A stretch of DNA of 64,000 bases, from contig CAVWDU010000001.1 in the NCBI GenBank assembly GCA_963753815.1, positions 62,001 to 126,000 of the forward strand. The letters are read 5' to 3'. This DNA is from CAVWDU01 sp963753815. Lineage in GTDB: Bacteria; Pseudomonadota; Gammaproteobacteria; Pseudomonadales; Halieaceae. The notes below the pieces were generated by a model, which worked only from the letters and a program-made list of their open reading frames with translations, was not told where the DNA came from and searched no databases. Both the position numbers and the translations under genes were made by a program. Position 1 is the first letter of the stretch. Each line of letters begins with the position of its first letter. Below are positions 1 to 8,841 of this stretch, in pieces.

Positions 1-88
1 CCAGGGCCACCAGAACCTCCACCAGGGTAAAGCCCCGGCAGGGGTAGACGGCAGGCGTAGCGCGGCAAACGCGATCAGGGATCTTCAT
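1..88 (-). CDS. gspI: Type II secretion minor pseudopilin GspI (5' end only)
   Basis: Only the first 29 codons are in the window; the gene runs off the left edge. The reading frame starts at an ATG at 88 and gives a 19-residue basic leader ending in Gly, followed by FTLVEVLVAL. That is a type III (prepilin peptidase) signal with Glu at mature position +5. The start overlaps the end of gspH by 14 bp, as expected in a gsp operon. GspI belongs to the minor pseudopilin tip complex (GspH-I-J-K) of the inner-membrane pseudopilus and would be cleaved and methylated by PilD, encoded at 36515-37405. The identity as GspI rather than GspJ rests on its position after gspG-gspH. Confidence 0.8.
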   Translation of the reverse strand, partial: MKIPDRVCRATPAVYPCRGFTLVEVLVAL

Positions 89-692
89 CGGCTTCGTCGT
101 CCAGGCCGCGTCGCAGCAGCGTAAAACGGCCGAGCAGGTCCCACTCGATGCGCCAGAGCAGGTCGTTCGACTCACTGCGAATAACCTCCAGTGCGCCAGG
201 CGTGGTCTCACCACTGGCGTAGAACAGTACCTGGGGCGGCGAGGCGGGATCATTGACGCCAAACTCGGGCTGTGCAATGGGACTGTCTTCGAGCTCCAGT
301 CGCAGTTCGAGGCCGGGGTCGAAGAACTGTTCGGCGAACACCTCGGCATCCCGCTCGGGCTCACGCCAGCTGCGCAGGTCCCGCTCCCGCCAGGCAAATC
401 CGTAAACCGGCTCCCCGGCATCATCCAGTTCCCGCAGTAACACCATGCCGTAATCCACACCCGCCAGCTGCGCCTCGTCCATTGCGTACTCGGCAACGCT
501 GGCGAGATTGCGCACCTGGGAGTCAACCAGCAGGTCGCGGCTGCCCGAGTTGATTGTCAGTGTCACCAGCGAGGTGATGATCGCAACGACAAGCAGCGTC
601 ACCAGCAGCTCCAGCAGGCTGAAGCCACGCACAGACGCTGCAGTTCCAGCGCAGGACACCTTCCGCTGCGGCCGTCGTGTCGTCGGACACAC
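75..692 (-). CDS. gspH: Type II secretion minor pseudopilin GspH
   Basis: Minor pseudopilin of the type II secretion tip complex. The leader ends in Arg-Gly and is followed by FSLLELLVTLLVVAI, a typical prepilin cleavage site with Glu+5 and a hydrophobic helix. The rest is a short globular domain rich in Glu/Asp. The open frame extends upstream to 818, but that would overlap most of the end of gspG. I prefer the GTG at 692, which has GGAG six bases upstream and gives a 22-23-residue leader (about 205 aa in total). An alternative GTG lies at 659. It is the sixth gene of the gspCDEFGHI operon and its 3' end overlaps gspI. GspH is usually divergent in sequence, so the assignment relies on leader plus position. 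Confidence 0.78.
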   Translation of the reverse strand: MCPTTRRPQRKVSCAGTAASVRGFSLLELLVTLLVVAIITSLVTLTINSGSRDLLVDSQVRNLASVAEYAMDEAQLAGVDYGMVLLRELDDAGEPVYGFAWRERDLRSWREPERDAEVFAEQFFDPGLELRLELEDSPIAQPEFGVNDPASPPQVLFYASGETTPGALEVIRSESNDLLWRIEWDLLGRFTLLRRGLDDEADEDP

Positions 693-747
693 CCGGGCTC
701 CGGGAGGCAGCGCTTGCCCGGCCGAGACGCTGGCGGCAGTTAAGCCG

Positions 748-1203
748 CTACCGATCCTCTTCTTTCCAGTTGCCAAGGTCAGCGTTCTGCCCATCCCCGC
801 CGGAGAGGCCATCGGCACCCAGCGAATAGAGGTCGATCTCCCCGTTTTCGCCGGGGCTCAAGTAAAGGTAGGGCCTGCCCCACGGATCCACGGGCAATTC
901 CGCCAGATAACCGCCATCCTTGAAATTACGCGGCTCGGGATCCAGGGTGCTGCGCTCGACCAGCGCCTCAAGCCCCTGTTCCGTCGTTGGATACACGTAG
1001 TTGTCCAGGCGGTAGATTTTCAATGCGGTCTCGATTGCCTTGAAATCGGCATACACCTTCTGCACCCGGGCTTCGTCTGCCCGGTTGAGCACCGTCGGCG
1101 CGACCACCGAGATCAGGAGTCCCATGATCACCAGCACGACCAGGATCTCTACCAGGGAAAACCCGGATTGGCCCGCCCGCACTCTGCTATTTCTCTTAGT
1201 CAA
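748..1203 (-). CDS. gspG: Type II secretion major pseudopilin GspG
   Basis: Major pseudopilin, 151 aa, polymerising into the periplasmic pseudopilus that drives substrate through the secretin. The 14-residue leader ends in Ser-Gly and cleavage yields FSLVEILVVL with Glu+5. The body shows the GspG signature: YPTTEQGLEAL, then LPVDPWGRPYLY and the acidic C-terminal loop ending in NADLGNWKEEDR. In characterised homologues that loop binds calcium. Length is typical for GspG. The start is one base after the gspF stop, so translation is probably coupled. It would be processed by PilD, which is encoded with the type IV pilus genes in this window. Confidence 0.95.
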   Translation of the reverse strand: MTKRNSRVRAGQSGFSLVEILVVLVIMGLLISVVAPTVLNRADEARVQKVYADFKAIETALKIYRLDNYVYPTTEQGLEALVERSTLDPEPRNFKDGGYLAELPVDPWGRPYLYLSPGENGEIDLYSLGADGLSGGDGQNADLGNWKEEDR

Positions 1204-1204
1204 A

Positions 1205-2428
1205 TCAGTTCACCATCGTATTGAGATCAAAAATCGGCAGCAGGATAGCGAGCACAATCGTCAGCACCATGCCGCCCATGAATACTACCATCAGCGGTTC
1301 AAACAGACTCATCATCGCGCCCAGAGTCATCTCAAGCTCCCGCTCCTGGTTGCTGGCAGCGCGCTCCAGCATGGTCTCCAGTTCGCCACTGGCTTCGCCG
1401 CTGGCCACCATATGCACCATCATCGGGGGAAACCGCCCACTCTGGGATAGCGCCCGGTGAAGGCTGCTACCCTCCTGCACACGGGCTGCCACCTCGATGC
1501 TGTCCTCGCGCAGAATCAGGTTGGTCAGCACCTGCCCGGCAATGCGCAGTGACTCCAGCAGCGGCACGCCACTGGCCATCAGAATGCTGAGCGTCGAGGC
1601 GAACCGGGCCGTGTCGACCGCGATCACGAAACGGGAGATCCCCGGAATCTTCAACTGTAGCGCGTGCCATCGACGCCGTCGGGCGGGTGACCGCAACCAC
1701 CACCGCGCCAGGAAAACGAGCCCGATGATCGCAATTAACACCCAACCGCTGTAATTACGGAAGAAGTCACTACTGGCAATCAGACCCCGGGTCAACGCCG
1801 GCAGTTCCCGGCTGCTGTGCGCAAAAATCCCCACCAACTCGGGCACCACGAACACCATCAGTGCTACGACGACCGCGATCGCGACACCGACCAGGATGAA
1901 CGGGTAGATCATTGCCATCTTGAGCTTCTGGCCCGTGTACTGTCGTTGCTCTGTGTAATCCGCGAGCTGCTCCAGCACCGGCCCGAGAAACCCGGCGTGC
2001 TCACCCGCGGTCACCATCGCCCGGTACATTTCGTTAAAGACCTGCGGGAATTCCCCCATGGCATAGGCGAGGGTATAGCCCTCGGCTACCCGCGAGCGCA
2101 CCTGCAGCAGCATGCCCTTGAGTCGCGGCTTGCGGGTCTGTTCAGCGGTCGCCTGCAGGCATTCATCGAGAGGTAGATTAGATTGAACCAGGGTGGCCAT
2201 CTGCCGGGTGAGGAGCGCCATTTCACCGGCGTTCACCCGCGGCCGGAACAGGGTCATTCCACCACTGCTCTTACCCGCCGACGCCTGGCGATTGGCGAGG
2301 CCAACATCCACCGGCCGCAGGTTCTGGCCGCGCAACTGCGTTCTTACCTGGCGTTCTGAATCGCCTTCCAGAACCCCCTTGACCAGCTTTCCCGACTCGT
2401 TGAGCGCGCGGTAGCGGTAGGCGGTCAT
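1205..2428 (-). CDS. gspF: Type II secretion inner-membrane platform protein GspF
   Basis: Polytopic platform protein (407 aa) that couples the GspE ATPase to pseudopilus assembly. The N-terminus (YRYRALNESGKLVKGVLEGD) and two repeated GspF domains (roughly residues 70-190 and 275-395) match the T2SS-F family. Three membrane segments are visible: around 170-195, about 225-245 and near the C-terminus (FMGGMVLTIVLAILLPIF). It is related to PilC, encoded separately at 35284-36504, but is placed in the T2SS by its operon. It lies 13 bp after gspE and one base before gspG. Confidence 0.95.
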   Translation of the reverse strand: MTAYRYRALNESGKLVKGVLEGDSERQVRTQLRGQNLRPVDVGLANRQASAGKSSGGMTLFRPRVNAGEMALLTRQMATLVQSNLPLDECLQATAEQTRKPRLKGMLLQVRSRVAEGYTLAYAMGEFPQVFNEMYRAMVTAGEHAGFLGPVLEQLADYTEQRQYTGQKLKMAMIYPFILVGVAIAVVVALMVFVVPELVGIFAHSSRELPALTRGLIASSDFFRNYSGWVLIAIIGLVFLARWWLRSPARRRRWHALQLKIPGISRFVIAVDTARFASTLSILMASGVPLLESLRIAGQVLTNLILREDSIEVAARVQEGSSLHRALSQSGRFPPMMVHMVASGEASGELETMLERAASNQERELEMTLGAMMSLFEPLMVVFMGGMVLTIVLAILLPIFDLNTMVN

Positions 2429-2441
2429 CCCTGCACCCCGC

Positions 2442-3965
2442 TCACTTGACCGCGGTCACACGCAGGACTTCCTCCAGGCTGGTCTCGCCGGCCAGCACCC
2501 GCGCGCGGCCGTCGTTTTCGATCCCGGGATACTTTTTTCGGGCCTGCTTGAGCATTTCCTGCTCACTTGCGCCCTGGTGAATCATCAGGCGCAGCGTTTC
2601 ATCGATCTCGATCAGCTCGTAGATACCGGCACGCCCGCGGTAGCCCGTGTAACTGCACTTCTCGCATCCCTGGTGACGATAGAGCACCTGCTCCGACCCG
2701 GGTGGCAGCCCCAGCATATCGAGTTGGGCCTCCGAGGCCGGCGCGGCGACGCGGCATTGCGTGCAGAGCAACCTCACCAGTCGCTGGGCCATGACCGAGA
2801 TCAGGCTGGATGACAACAGGAATGGCTCGATGCCCATGTCCTGCAAGCGCGTGATCGCACCTACCGCGGTGTTGGTGTGCAGGGTCGACAGCACCAGGTG
2901 GCCGGTCAGCGACGCCTGCACCGCGATCTCGGCGGTCTCCAGGTCACGAATCTCACCCACCATGACCACGTCCGGGTCCTGGCGCAGAATCGCCCTTAAT
3001 CCCCGGGCGAAAGTCATATCCACCTTGGTGTTGACCTGAGTCTGGCCGACACCGGGCAACATATATTCGATGGGGTCTTCGATGGTGAGGATGTTTCGCG
3101 ATGCCTCGTTGATGTGACTGAGCCCGGCGTAGAGCGTCGTCGTCTTACCGGAACCGGTCGGACCGGTCACCAGGATGATGCCGTAGGGACTGTGCAGCCC
3201 TTTCTTGTAATTGGCCAGCACCTGTTCGTTCATGGCCAGCTGCTCTATCTGCAACTGTCCCGCCTGCTTATCGAGCAGGCGAAGCACCACCCGCTCACCG
3301 TGCGCAGAGGGTATGGTCGACATGCGGATGTCTACCGCGTGCCCGGCAATCTTTACCGAGATTCTGCCATCCTGCGGCACCCGCTTCTCGGCGATATCCA
3401 GTTTCGCCATCACTTTCAGCCGCGACACCAGCAGGGGCGCCAGCATGCGCTTGGGTGAGAGTACCTCCGACAACACACCATCAATGCGGTAACGCACGCT
3501 GAGCCGGTCTTCAAAGGTCTCGATATGGATATCCGAGGCCTTTTCCCGCACCGCCTGCGACAGGATGGCATTGATCAGGCGGATAATCGGGGCGTCATCC
3601 TCGGCGTCCATGAGGTCGCCCATTTCGGGGATTTCGTCGGCCAGCCGACTCAGGTCAACATCGGCGCCCAGATCCTCCGCCATTTGCACGGCTTCGTTGT
3701 TACCCCGCTGGTAGGCTATCGACAGCCGGCGCTGGAACTCGTCTTCGGGTACCGAATCCAGGGAAAAAGGCTCACCGAGAACCCGACGCAGCTCGGCGAG
3801 CACGCCGATGTCGGGCTGCCCCTGGTAGATCACCCGGGGCCGCCCCTCTTCCCGCTCCAGCAATACGTTGAACTGCTTGGCGAAGGTAAACGGCAAGCCA
3901 CTCAGCGCCGCCTCTGCCGGCGGCACGGTGCCGGCGTCGGGCAATTCCTCGACGATATCACTCAC
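2442..3965 (-). CDS. gspE: Type II secretion ATPase GspE
   Basis: Cytoplasmic hexameric ATPase powering the type II pseudopilus (507 aa). Visible motifs are Walker A GPTGSGKTT near residues 268-276, a Walker B region DPDVVMVGEIRD near 330-341, and the His box TGHLVLSTLHTN near 354-365. A zinc-binding tetracysteine lies at about 401/404 and 434/437 (CTQC...CEKC). The N-terminal region to about residue 115 is the GspL-interacting domain. Its ATG overlaps the gspD stop by 4 bp (ATGA-type coupling). It is distinguished from PilB by operon context and by the shorter N-terminus. Confidence 0.96.
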   Translation of the reverse strand: MSDIVEELPDAGTVPPAEAALSGLPFTFAKQFNVLLEREEGRPRVIYQGQPDIGVLAELRRVLGEPFSLDSVPEDEFQRRLSIAYQRGNNEAVQMAEDLGADVDLSRLADEIPEMGDLMDAEDDAPIIRLINAILSQAVREKASDIHIETFEDRLSVRYRIDGVLSEVLSPKRMLAPLLVSRLKVMAKLDIAEKRVPQDGRISVKIAGHAVDIRMSTIPSAHGERVVLRLLDKQAGQLQIEQLAMNEQVLANYKKGLHSPYGIILVTGPTGSGKTTTLYAGLSHINEASRNILTIEDPIEYMLPGVGQTQVNTKVDMTFARGLRAILRQDPDVVMVGEIRDLETAEIAVQASLTGHLVLSTLHTNTAVGAITRLQDMGIEPFLLSSSLISVMAQRLVRLLCTQCRVAAPASEAQLDMLGLPPGSEQVLYRHQGCEKCSYTGYRGRAGIYELIEIDETLRLMIHQGASEQEMLKQARKKYPGIENDGRARVLAGETSLEEVLRVTAVK

Positions 3966-6010
3966 TCGGGCGCCTCCACGATGACAGGCTTCTGCCCCTG
4001 CTCGCGCTGCTCACGCTGCATCTGCTCGAGCCGCTCCAGCTGCTGCTGCCATTCGGGCAGCACCGGCACCCGGCTGTCGTCGAAAAACTCCAGGCCCTGC
4101 TCCTGTCGCAACAGCTGTTTGTCGCGAATGTAGCGGTATTTCTCGGCGGTGGCACCCGCGAGCGCCTGCGGGTCGCGAATGATCGTGGGGCGGATGAAAA
4201 TGAGCAGGTTGCGCTTGTTGATGGTTTCACCGTCGCTGCGAAACAGCCGACCCAGAAATGGAATGTCACCGAGGAAGGGCACTTTCTGCTGCCCGGTCTG
4301 CACATCGTCCTGGATCAGGCCGCCGAGCACCACCACGTTGGCATCTTCCGCCAACACCTTGGTCATGAGTTTGCGTTCGTTGGTAATGATGTCTGAGGCC
4401 TGTGCCAGGGTCGCAGCACCGGCCAGCACGCTGGACACTTCCTGCTCGATATCGAGCACGACCGAGTTGCCCTCGTTGATATGCGGCGTCACCTTGAGGG
4501 TGATACCCACGTTCTCGCGCTCGATGGTCTGGAACGGGTTCTGGGCGCCGTCGCCCCCCGTGGCCTGGGTGAAAGAACCGGTCACGAACGGTACGTTCTG
4601 GCCAACGGTGATGAACGCTTCCTGGTTATCCAGCGTGAGCAGGCTGGGCGTCGACAGGATGTTGGCGTTACTGGTTTCCTTGAGCGCATTCAGTATTACC
4701 GTCATCGAAAGGTCGTCGTCCAGCGTGCCCCAGCCCAGGGACAGGCCGGGCGTCTCCGCCAGCGCACCGGCGAGTGTGCCCAGGTTGAACTCGTCGTCTG
4801 TCGAGTCGTCTTCGGGCAGCAGCGCGCCCGCTATCCGGCGGGCCCTCGCGTCTCCGGCATTGATATTGCTGCCGTAAAAGCCGCTGTCGTTCGCAAACAA
4901 CCACTGCAGTCCGAGGTCCTGGCCATCGGTAGACTCCAGCTCCACGATGATCGCCTCCACCAGCACCTGGGCACGGCGTATATCCAGCCGGGCGATCACC
5001 GCCTCCAGCGATGCCATTTCACCTGTATCGGCGGTGATGATCAGTGAATTGGTCCCTTCGTCGGCCTCGATAGTGGCCACGTTACCGCTGCTGGAGCGCG
5101 CGGGCCGCTTGCCGCCTTCGCTGGCCTCGAGGCGGTCGATATTCTGCATGACCCGGGAGAGCACCTCGGCGATCTCCTTGGCCTGGGCATACTCGAGGTA
5201 AATTACCTTGACGTTGCCGCTTTGCTCCAGCGGCGTGTCAAGGTGCGACAGCAGCCGGCGAATCCTGGCCCGCTCGAGTTCGTCTCCGGTCACCAGCACG
5301 CTGTTGGTGCGTTCGTCGGCCACCAGCAACAGCTCGGTCTCGGCGCCGCCGGCCTGCTTGGCTTCGGACTTGCTCAGTTTCTCCAACATCGAGACGATAT
5401 CGGCGGCCACGGCGAAGCGGAGTTTGACGATGTCTGTCTGGTACACCGCGGATTTATCCATGCGCAGGATTATCTTGCGAATCCGTTCGATATTCGCAGT
5501 CACGTCGGAGATGATGATCGCGTTGCTGGGCGCGTACGCCGCCATGTGCGCCTGCTGCGGAACCAGCGGCCGCAGCACGGGGATCAGTTTCGCCGCGGAA
5601 ATGTTGTCGAGGCGAATCACCTCGGTGATGTACTCGTCGCCACCACTGAGCCCGGGGCGGTCCGGGACCGGCACCGGGGCGGAGCGCGCGTCCTTGGCCT
5701 GGATCACCCGGACCACGCCACCGGAGCGCACCGCCGTGTAGCCATGCACCTCGAGGATCGCCAGAAACAGATCGTAGAGTTCATCCCGGGAAACCGGCTT
5801 GTTCGAGACGACCTTGACCTTACCCTTGACCGCCGGGTCGACCACGATCGTGGTATCGGTCGCCTGGGCCACGAACTGGATCAGTTCCTGGATATCGGTT
5901 TCCTTGAGGTTGACCGTGAAATCCTGCGCCAGCGCCGGCCGACCCGACAGCAGCAGGGCCAGCAGGCAGGCAATTATGGGGGTTTTGATCAGCCGGGACA
6001 CGCCATTCAC
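3962..6010 (-). CDS. gspD: Type II secretion outer-membrane secretin GspD
   Basis: Secretin of 682 aa forming the outer-membrane gate. A Sec signal peptide ends around residue 28 (LLLSGRPALAQ). It is followed by an N0 domain (FTVNLKETDIQELIQFVAQ) and N1-N3 repeats with typical motifs such as RTNSVLVTGDELERARIRRLL. The C-terminal secretin domain includes VPFVTGS and VPFLGDIPFLGRLFR. A short S-domain-like tail rich in Gln/Glu follows, which may interact with a pilotin. It is 25 bp downstream of gspC and overlaps gspE by 4 bp. Confidence 0.96.
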   Translation of the reverse strand: MNGVSRLIKTPIIACLLALLLSGRPALAQDFTVNLKETDIQELIQFVAQATDTTIVVDPAVKGKVKVVSNKPVSRDELYDLFLAILEVHGYTAVRSGGVVRVIQAKDARSAPVPVPDRPGLSGGDEYITEVIRLDNISAAKLIPVLRPLVPQQAHMAAYAPSNAIIISDVTANIERIRKIILRMDKSAVYQTDIVKLRFAVAADIVSMLEKLSKSEAKQAGGAETELLLVADERTNSVLVTGDELERARIRRLLSHLDTPLEQSGNVKVIYLEYAQAKEIAEVLSRVMQNIDRLEASEGGKRPARSSSGNVATIEADEGTNSLIITADTGEMASLEAVIARLDIRRAQVLVEAIIVELESTDGQDLGLQWLFANDSGFYGSNINAGDARARRIAGALLPEDDSTDDEFNLGTLAGALAETPGLSLGWGTLDDDLSMTVILNALKETSNANILSTPSLLTLDNQEAFITVGQNVPFVTGSFTQATGGDGAQNPFQTIERENVGITLKVTPHINEGNSVVLDIEQEVSSVLAGAATLAQASDIITNERKLMTKVLAEDANVVVLGGLIQDDVQTGQQKVPFLGDIPFLGRLFRSDGETINKRNLLIFIRPTIIRDPQALAGATAEKYRYIRDKQLLRQEQGLEFFDDSRVPVLPEWQQQLERLEQMQREQREQGQKPVIVEAPE

Positions 6011-6035
6011 GTCGTAGTTTCCTTAGTGCCGGCAC

Positions 6036-7130
6036 TCACTGGCCGTCCTCCGCGGCGGAGAGATTGACCACCAGGCTCAGTGCCTGATCGCCCCGCTGCA
6101 ACTCGAAGACCGCCTCGTCGGCGGATCTCATCGCCTGGTACAACCGCATTGCATTCGCGGGTTCGTCCAGGGCGATGCCATTGATGCCGGTGACCACGTC
6201 ACCGGCCTTGAATCCGAGCTGGGCAAACTGCTTCGCGGACTTTCCCGGACCGACCCGGTAGCCCCGCAACTCACCGTCGTCGCGCACCGCCGTCACTGTC
6301 ACCACCTCCGCCAGCGACTGGGGGTTCTGGTACAGGCGCTGGTGGTAGGTCTTGGCCAGCCGGCTCGCCTCTGCGTTGCCGCGCAGATCGATCGGCGCCG
6401 CCACCTTCTTGGCCCTGCCCGCGCCGCGGGCTTGCGCGCCTTCCCGCGGCCGCTTCCGTGCAGCCGATTCAACCTGCCGCCCCAGCTCGGACTCGTCGAA
6501 CAGGACCAGCAGCTCATAGGTGCCGCCGTTATCCAGCACCACCTGCTGGGGCATTACCTTGGCCAGGAAAACCCGCCCCTGAACCGGCAGCTTGTCCTCG
6601 ACCGCATAGACCTGCTGCTTTTTCCTGTGCTCGATGATGGCGTGACCGAGACCATCGTCGGTGGAGGCGACGACGCCCCGCAGGACCAGGTCCAGCCGTG
6701 TTTTGCGGGCGCCTTTTTCTATCCCCTCGCGGCCCGACGCCTGTTGCGCCTCGGCAGCGGCCTTGGCCGCCGCTGCGGCCGCGTCGATGACTGGCGCTTT
6801 CGCCGCCTCACCGAACAGGTGCCAGCCCTGCAATTTATTGATGTCCACTGGTTCTGTAACAGCCACCTCACTCCCGGACACCACCGGATTGAGCAGGGCG
6901 CGGTCGGGATCGAGCTCGACCTCGGCCACAGGCAGCAGAGACCACACCAGTCGGGCAGCTGCCGCGATGGCCCAGATGCAGAACAGGACGATAATCGCCT
7001 GGCGCAGGCGCCGCGCCCGTGCGGGTTCGGCCCAGACCTGTGCCGTATCGACCACCCAGCCACTGGCGCGCCCCCACCACTCACCGCTCTGACTGAGCCA
7101 TTCGGCTGTCAACTGCTCACTCCTGTACAC
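6036..7130 (-). CDS. gspC: Type II secretion protein GspC
   Basis: Bitopic inner-membrane protein linking the assembly platform to the GspD secretin (364 aa). The N-terminus is cytoplasmic, with a single membrane span at about residues 45-66. A periplasmic homology region near 95-200 shows LVLRGVVASTDDGLGHAII and YAVEDKLPVQGRVF. The C-terminal PDZ domain is at roughly 260-360 (FKAGDVVTGINGIALDEPAN). An Ala-rich linker lies at about 125-140. It is the first gene of the gsp operon, and a promoter with a perfect TATAAT lies just upstream at 7161-7189. Confidence 0.93.
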   Translation of the reverse strand: MYRSEQLTAEWLSQSGEWWGRASGWVVDTAQVWAEPARARRLRQAIIVLFCIWAIAAAARLVWSLLPVAEVELDPDRALLNPVVSGSEVAVTEPVDINKLQGWHLFGEAAKAPVIDAAAAAAKAAAEAQQASGREGIEKGARKTRLDLVLRGVVASTDDGLGHAIIEHRKKQQVYAVEDKLPVQGRVFLAKVMPQQVVLDNGGTYELLVLFDESELGRQVESAARKRPREGAQARGAGRAKKVAAPIDLRGNAEASRLAKTYHQRLYQNPQSLAEVVTVTAVRDDGELRGYRVGPGKSAKQFAQLGFKAGDVVTGINGIALDEPANAMRLYQAMRSADEAVFELQRGDQALSLVVNLSAAEDGQ

Positions 7131-7160
7131 ACCCGATCGTTGCCGGGTTTTGGCCCGCAG

Positions 7161-7189
7161 ATTATAGGGTGCCAGATGGAAAGATAAAA
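7161..7189 (-). promoter_or_regulatory. Predicted sigma70 promoter of the gsp operon
   Basis: Reading the minus strand, a perfect TATAAT -10 lies at 7166-7161. Its best -35 is TTTTAT at 7189-7184, with a 17-base spacer. The -35 is weak (about three of six matches). Transcription would start near 7154, giving a short leader before the gspC ATG at 7130. The surrounding 7131-7294 region is AT-rich compared with its neighbours. Confidence 0.5.
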
Positions 7190-7294
7190 CCGTGACAATT
7201 GTATGAAACTGACGGCAAAAAGGCCGAATTTTGTTAAGAAAAGTATAATTTCACGCAAGTTGCGCCGTGCCGCTGCCGGCTCGTGTCCATCCGC

Positions 7295-7474
7295 TCAGGG
7301 CCAGTAGTAGCGCGCCAGGGACAATACCAGGGCCACACCCACCAGCGGCAATATCCAGCGTTGGACCCGCCGCAGCCGCTCCGGTTCCAGTGGCGCGGCA
7401 AATCGCTCGCCCAGAACGACCATGAGAGCCACACCGGCAAACACCAGCAGCAGCAAAATCAACAGGTTCTCCAT
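7295..7474 (-). CDS. Small two-helix membrane protein of unknown function
   Basis: A 59-residue protein that I do not recognise. It is almost entirely two hydrophobic helices: residues about 3-20 (LLILLLLVFAGVALMVVLG) and 40-56 (WILPLVGVALVLSLARYYW). They are joined by a charged loop containing RFAAPLEPERLRRVQR. The frame is open upstream to 7537, but the ATG at 7474 has a strong purine-rich ribosome site (GGGGGAGGA) just upstream and gives a clean membrane protein. It lies downstream of the GGDEF-like gene on the same strand and upstream of the gsp promoter. A triple 8-bp repeat lies just 5' of the ribosome-binding region. Confidence 0.6.
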   Translation of the reverse strand: MENLLILLLLVFAGVALMVVLGERFAAPLEPERLRRVQRWILPLVGVALVLSLARYYWP

Positions 7475-7491
7475 GAGTCCTCCCCCACCTG

Positions 7492-7515
7492 GTTTGTGGG
7501 TTTGTGGGTTTGTGG
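7492..7515. repeat. Three tandem copies of an 8-bp unit
   Basis: GTTTGTGG is repeated exactly three times (7492-7499, 7500-7507, 7508-7515). It lies in the gap between the GGDEF-like gene and the small membrane-protein gene, 18 bp upstream of the latter's start codon. Perfect short tandem repeats can change copy number by slippage. Confidence 0.9.
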
Positions 7516-7602
7516 GTCTGAGCACGGACCCGGACACCCTTGCGCCCGGCCGCGCCTGTCCATCCGGGCCACGATACCACGGCGCGCCGCGCCGGCGGAG
7601 AT

Positions 7603-8763
7603 TCAGACGATCAAGGGGCCCAGACGCGCCACCGCAACGGTGTTGCCCGATCCCCGCAGCGCCCGCCGCAGCGCGCCCTCCGCGGCGGTTTCCAGCTGCT
7701 GGGCGAGCCTGCGCATGTCCCGTGCGGGATACCGGACCGGCTCCCAGGTGGCGACACCGCTGCTGAGCGTGGCATACATCACCGCCCCGCGGCCGTCGTC
7801 GATATGAAAATCCTCGACATCCCGGCGCATGCGCTCCGCGATTTCCTCCGCCAGCACTGCGCCACTGCCCGGAAGCAGGGCCGCCATGCGCGCCTCCCCG
7901 AATCTCGCCAGCCAGTCGGTGGAGCGAAGATTGGAGGCGATGCGCTCCGCCAGTTTGCGCACGACGTACTCGCAGGTAGTCATGCCATGATAGCGCTGCA
8001 GGTCTTCATACTGGTCGATCTCGAGCAGCAATAGCGACAGCGGCCGCTGTTCGCGACGGGCGCGATCGATCTCCCGGGAAACGTCGATTTCGAAGCCGCG
8101 ACGGTTGCCGATCTCGGTCAGTGGATCGATCAGGTTGAAACGTGACAAGCGCTGCCGGTTGACCGCATTCTGGAAGCACAGGGAGATGATAGACCCCAGA
8201 TGGGCAACCATGTCCATGTTGGCTTCACCCTGCTCCCGCGCATCGAATTCCAGCCCCCAGTGCAGACTGCCGATGAGCTTGCCCTCGTCGAACAAGGGCA
8301 TGAGCGTGGTGTAGGCTATCCCCTCCTCGGCCTTCAACACCTCGAACATCCGCGCATCGGTGGCGTCGATAACCGTCAACTCCGGATCCGATTCGTAGAG
8401 CTGATCCAACTCGAAGGCATCCTGCATGAGCTTGAGGTTGGGCCACTCGTAACTGCTGTCGTCGAGCAGCCGGCTTACCACGTCTCCCGGATCGTACAAC
8501 CAGAGCTCGCAGGCAGGCAGGGAAAAATGCCTTGGCAGGCTGTTCAGCAGCACACCCAGGAGGGCCTCAAGCCCGGCGGCGCCGATCAACATGTGCTCGA
8601 ACTGCTGTATGTGCCGGTAGAGGTAGCGGTTTACGGTGATGGTTTCCGGACGCGGCGCGTTACCTGCCGCGCTGTTCTGCTTACCTGCCGTGCTGGTCTG
8701 CGCTTTCGTCACGACGGGGATTCGCCCGCCCCTGGATTCGTTATCGTCAGCCTCGCGTGCCAT
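7603..8763 (-). CDS. GAF-domain protein with degenerate GGDEF domain
   Basis: A 386-aa cytoplasmic signalling protein. An N-terminal tail of about 40 residues is low in complexity. A GAF/DUF484-like sensor region spans roughly 60-205 (AAGLEALLGVLLNSLPRHF, LMPLFDEGKLIGSLHWG). A GGDEF-type fold starts at DPLTEIGNRRGF (213-224). The catalytic GG(D/E)EF signature is replaced by FGEAR at about 288-292, and no EAL domain follows. Diguanylate cyclase activity is therefore unlikely; a nucleotide-binding or protein-interaction role is more probable (inference). The ATG at 8763 is 50 bp from the divergent thiamine-operon promoter. Confidence 0.8.
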   Translation of the reverse strand: MAREADDNESRGGRIPVVTKAQTSTAGKQNSAAGNAPRPETITVNRYLYRHIQQFEHMLIGAAGLEALLGVLLNSLPRHFSLPACELWLYDPGDVVSRLLDDSSYEWPNLKLMQDAFELDQLYESDPELTVIDATDARMFEVLKAEEGIAYTTLMPLFDEGKLIGSLHWGLEFDAREQGEANMDMVAHLGSIISLCFQNAVNRQRLSRFNLIDPLTEIGNRRGFEIDVSREIDRARREQRPLSLLLLEIDQYEDLQRYHGMTTCEYVVRKLAERIASNLRSTDWLARFGEARMAALLPGSGAVLAEEIAERMRRDVEDFHIDDGRGAVMYATLSSGVATWEPVRYPARDMRRLAQQLETAAEGALRRALRGSGNTVAVARLGPLIV

Positions 8764-8812
8764 GACGCCGCTGCCCTCCGCTGGACCGCCTGTCGCAGGC
8801 AGTCTCTTGTTA

Positions 8813-8841
8813 TTGGCTTACCAGTGTATGCGTCATATACT
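8813..8841 (+). promoter_or_regulatory. Predicted sigma70 promoter of the thiamine operon
   Basis: TTGGCT (8813-8818), a 17-base spacer and TATACT (8836-8841) make a good sigma70 promoter. It ends about 10 bp before the TPP aptamer, which would therefore lie at the very start of the transcript. Confidence 0.6.

Noticed and set aside
2442..3965. Alternative reading of gspE-gspF as a second pilB-pilC pair
   Set aside because: They lie inside a gspC-D-E-F-G-H-I operon, and the true pilB-pilC-pilD set is next to pilA at 33-37 kb.
7244..7249. Plus-strand TATAAT in the gspC upstream region
   Set aside because: No acceptable -35 and no plus-strand gene downstream before 8813.
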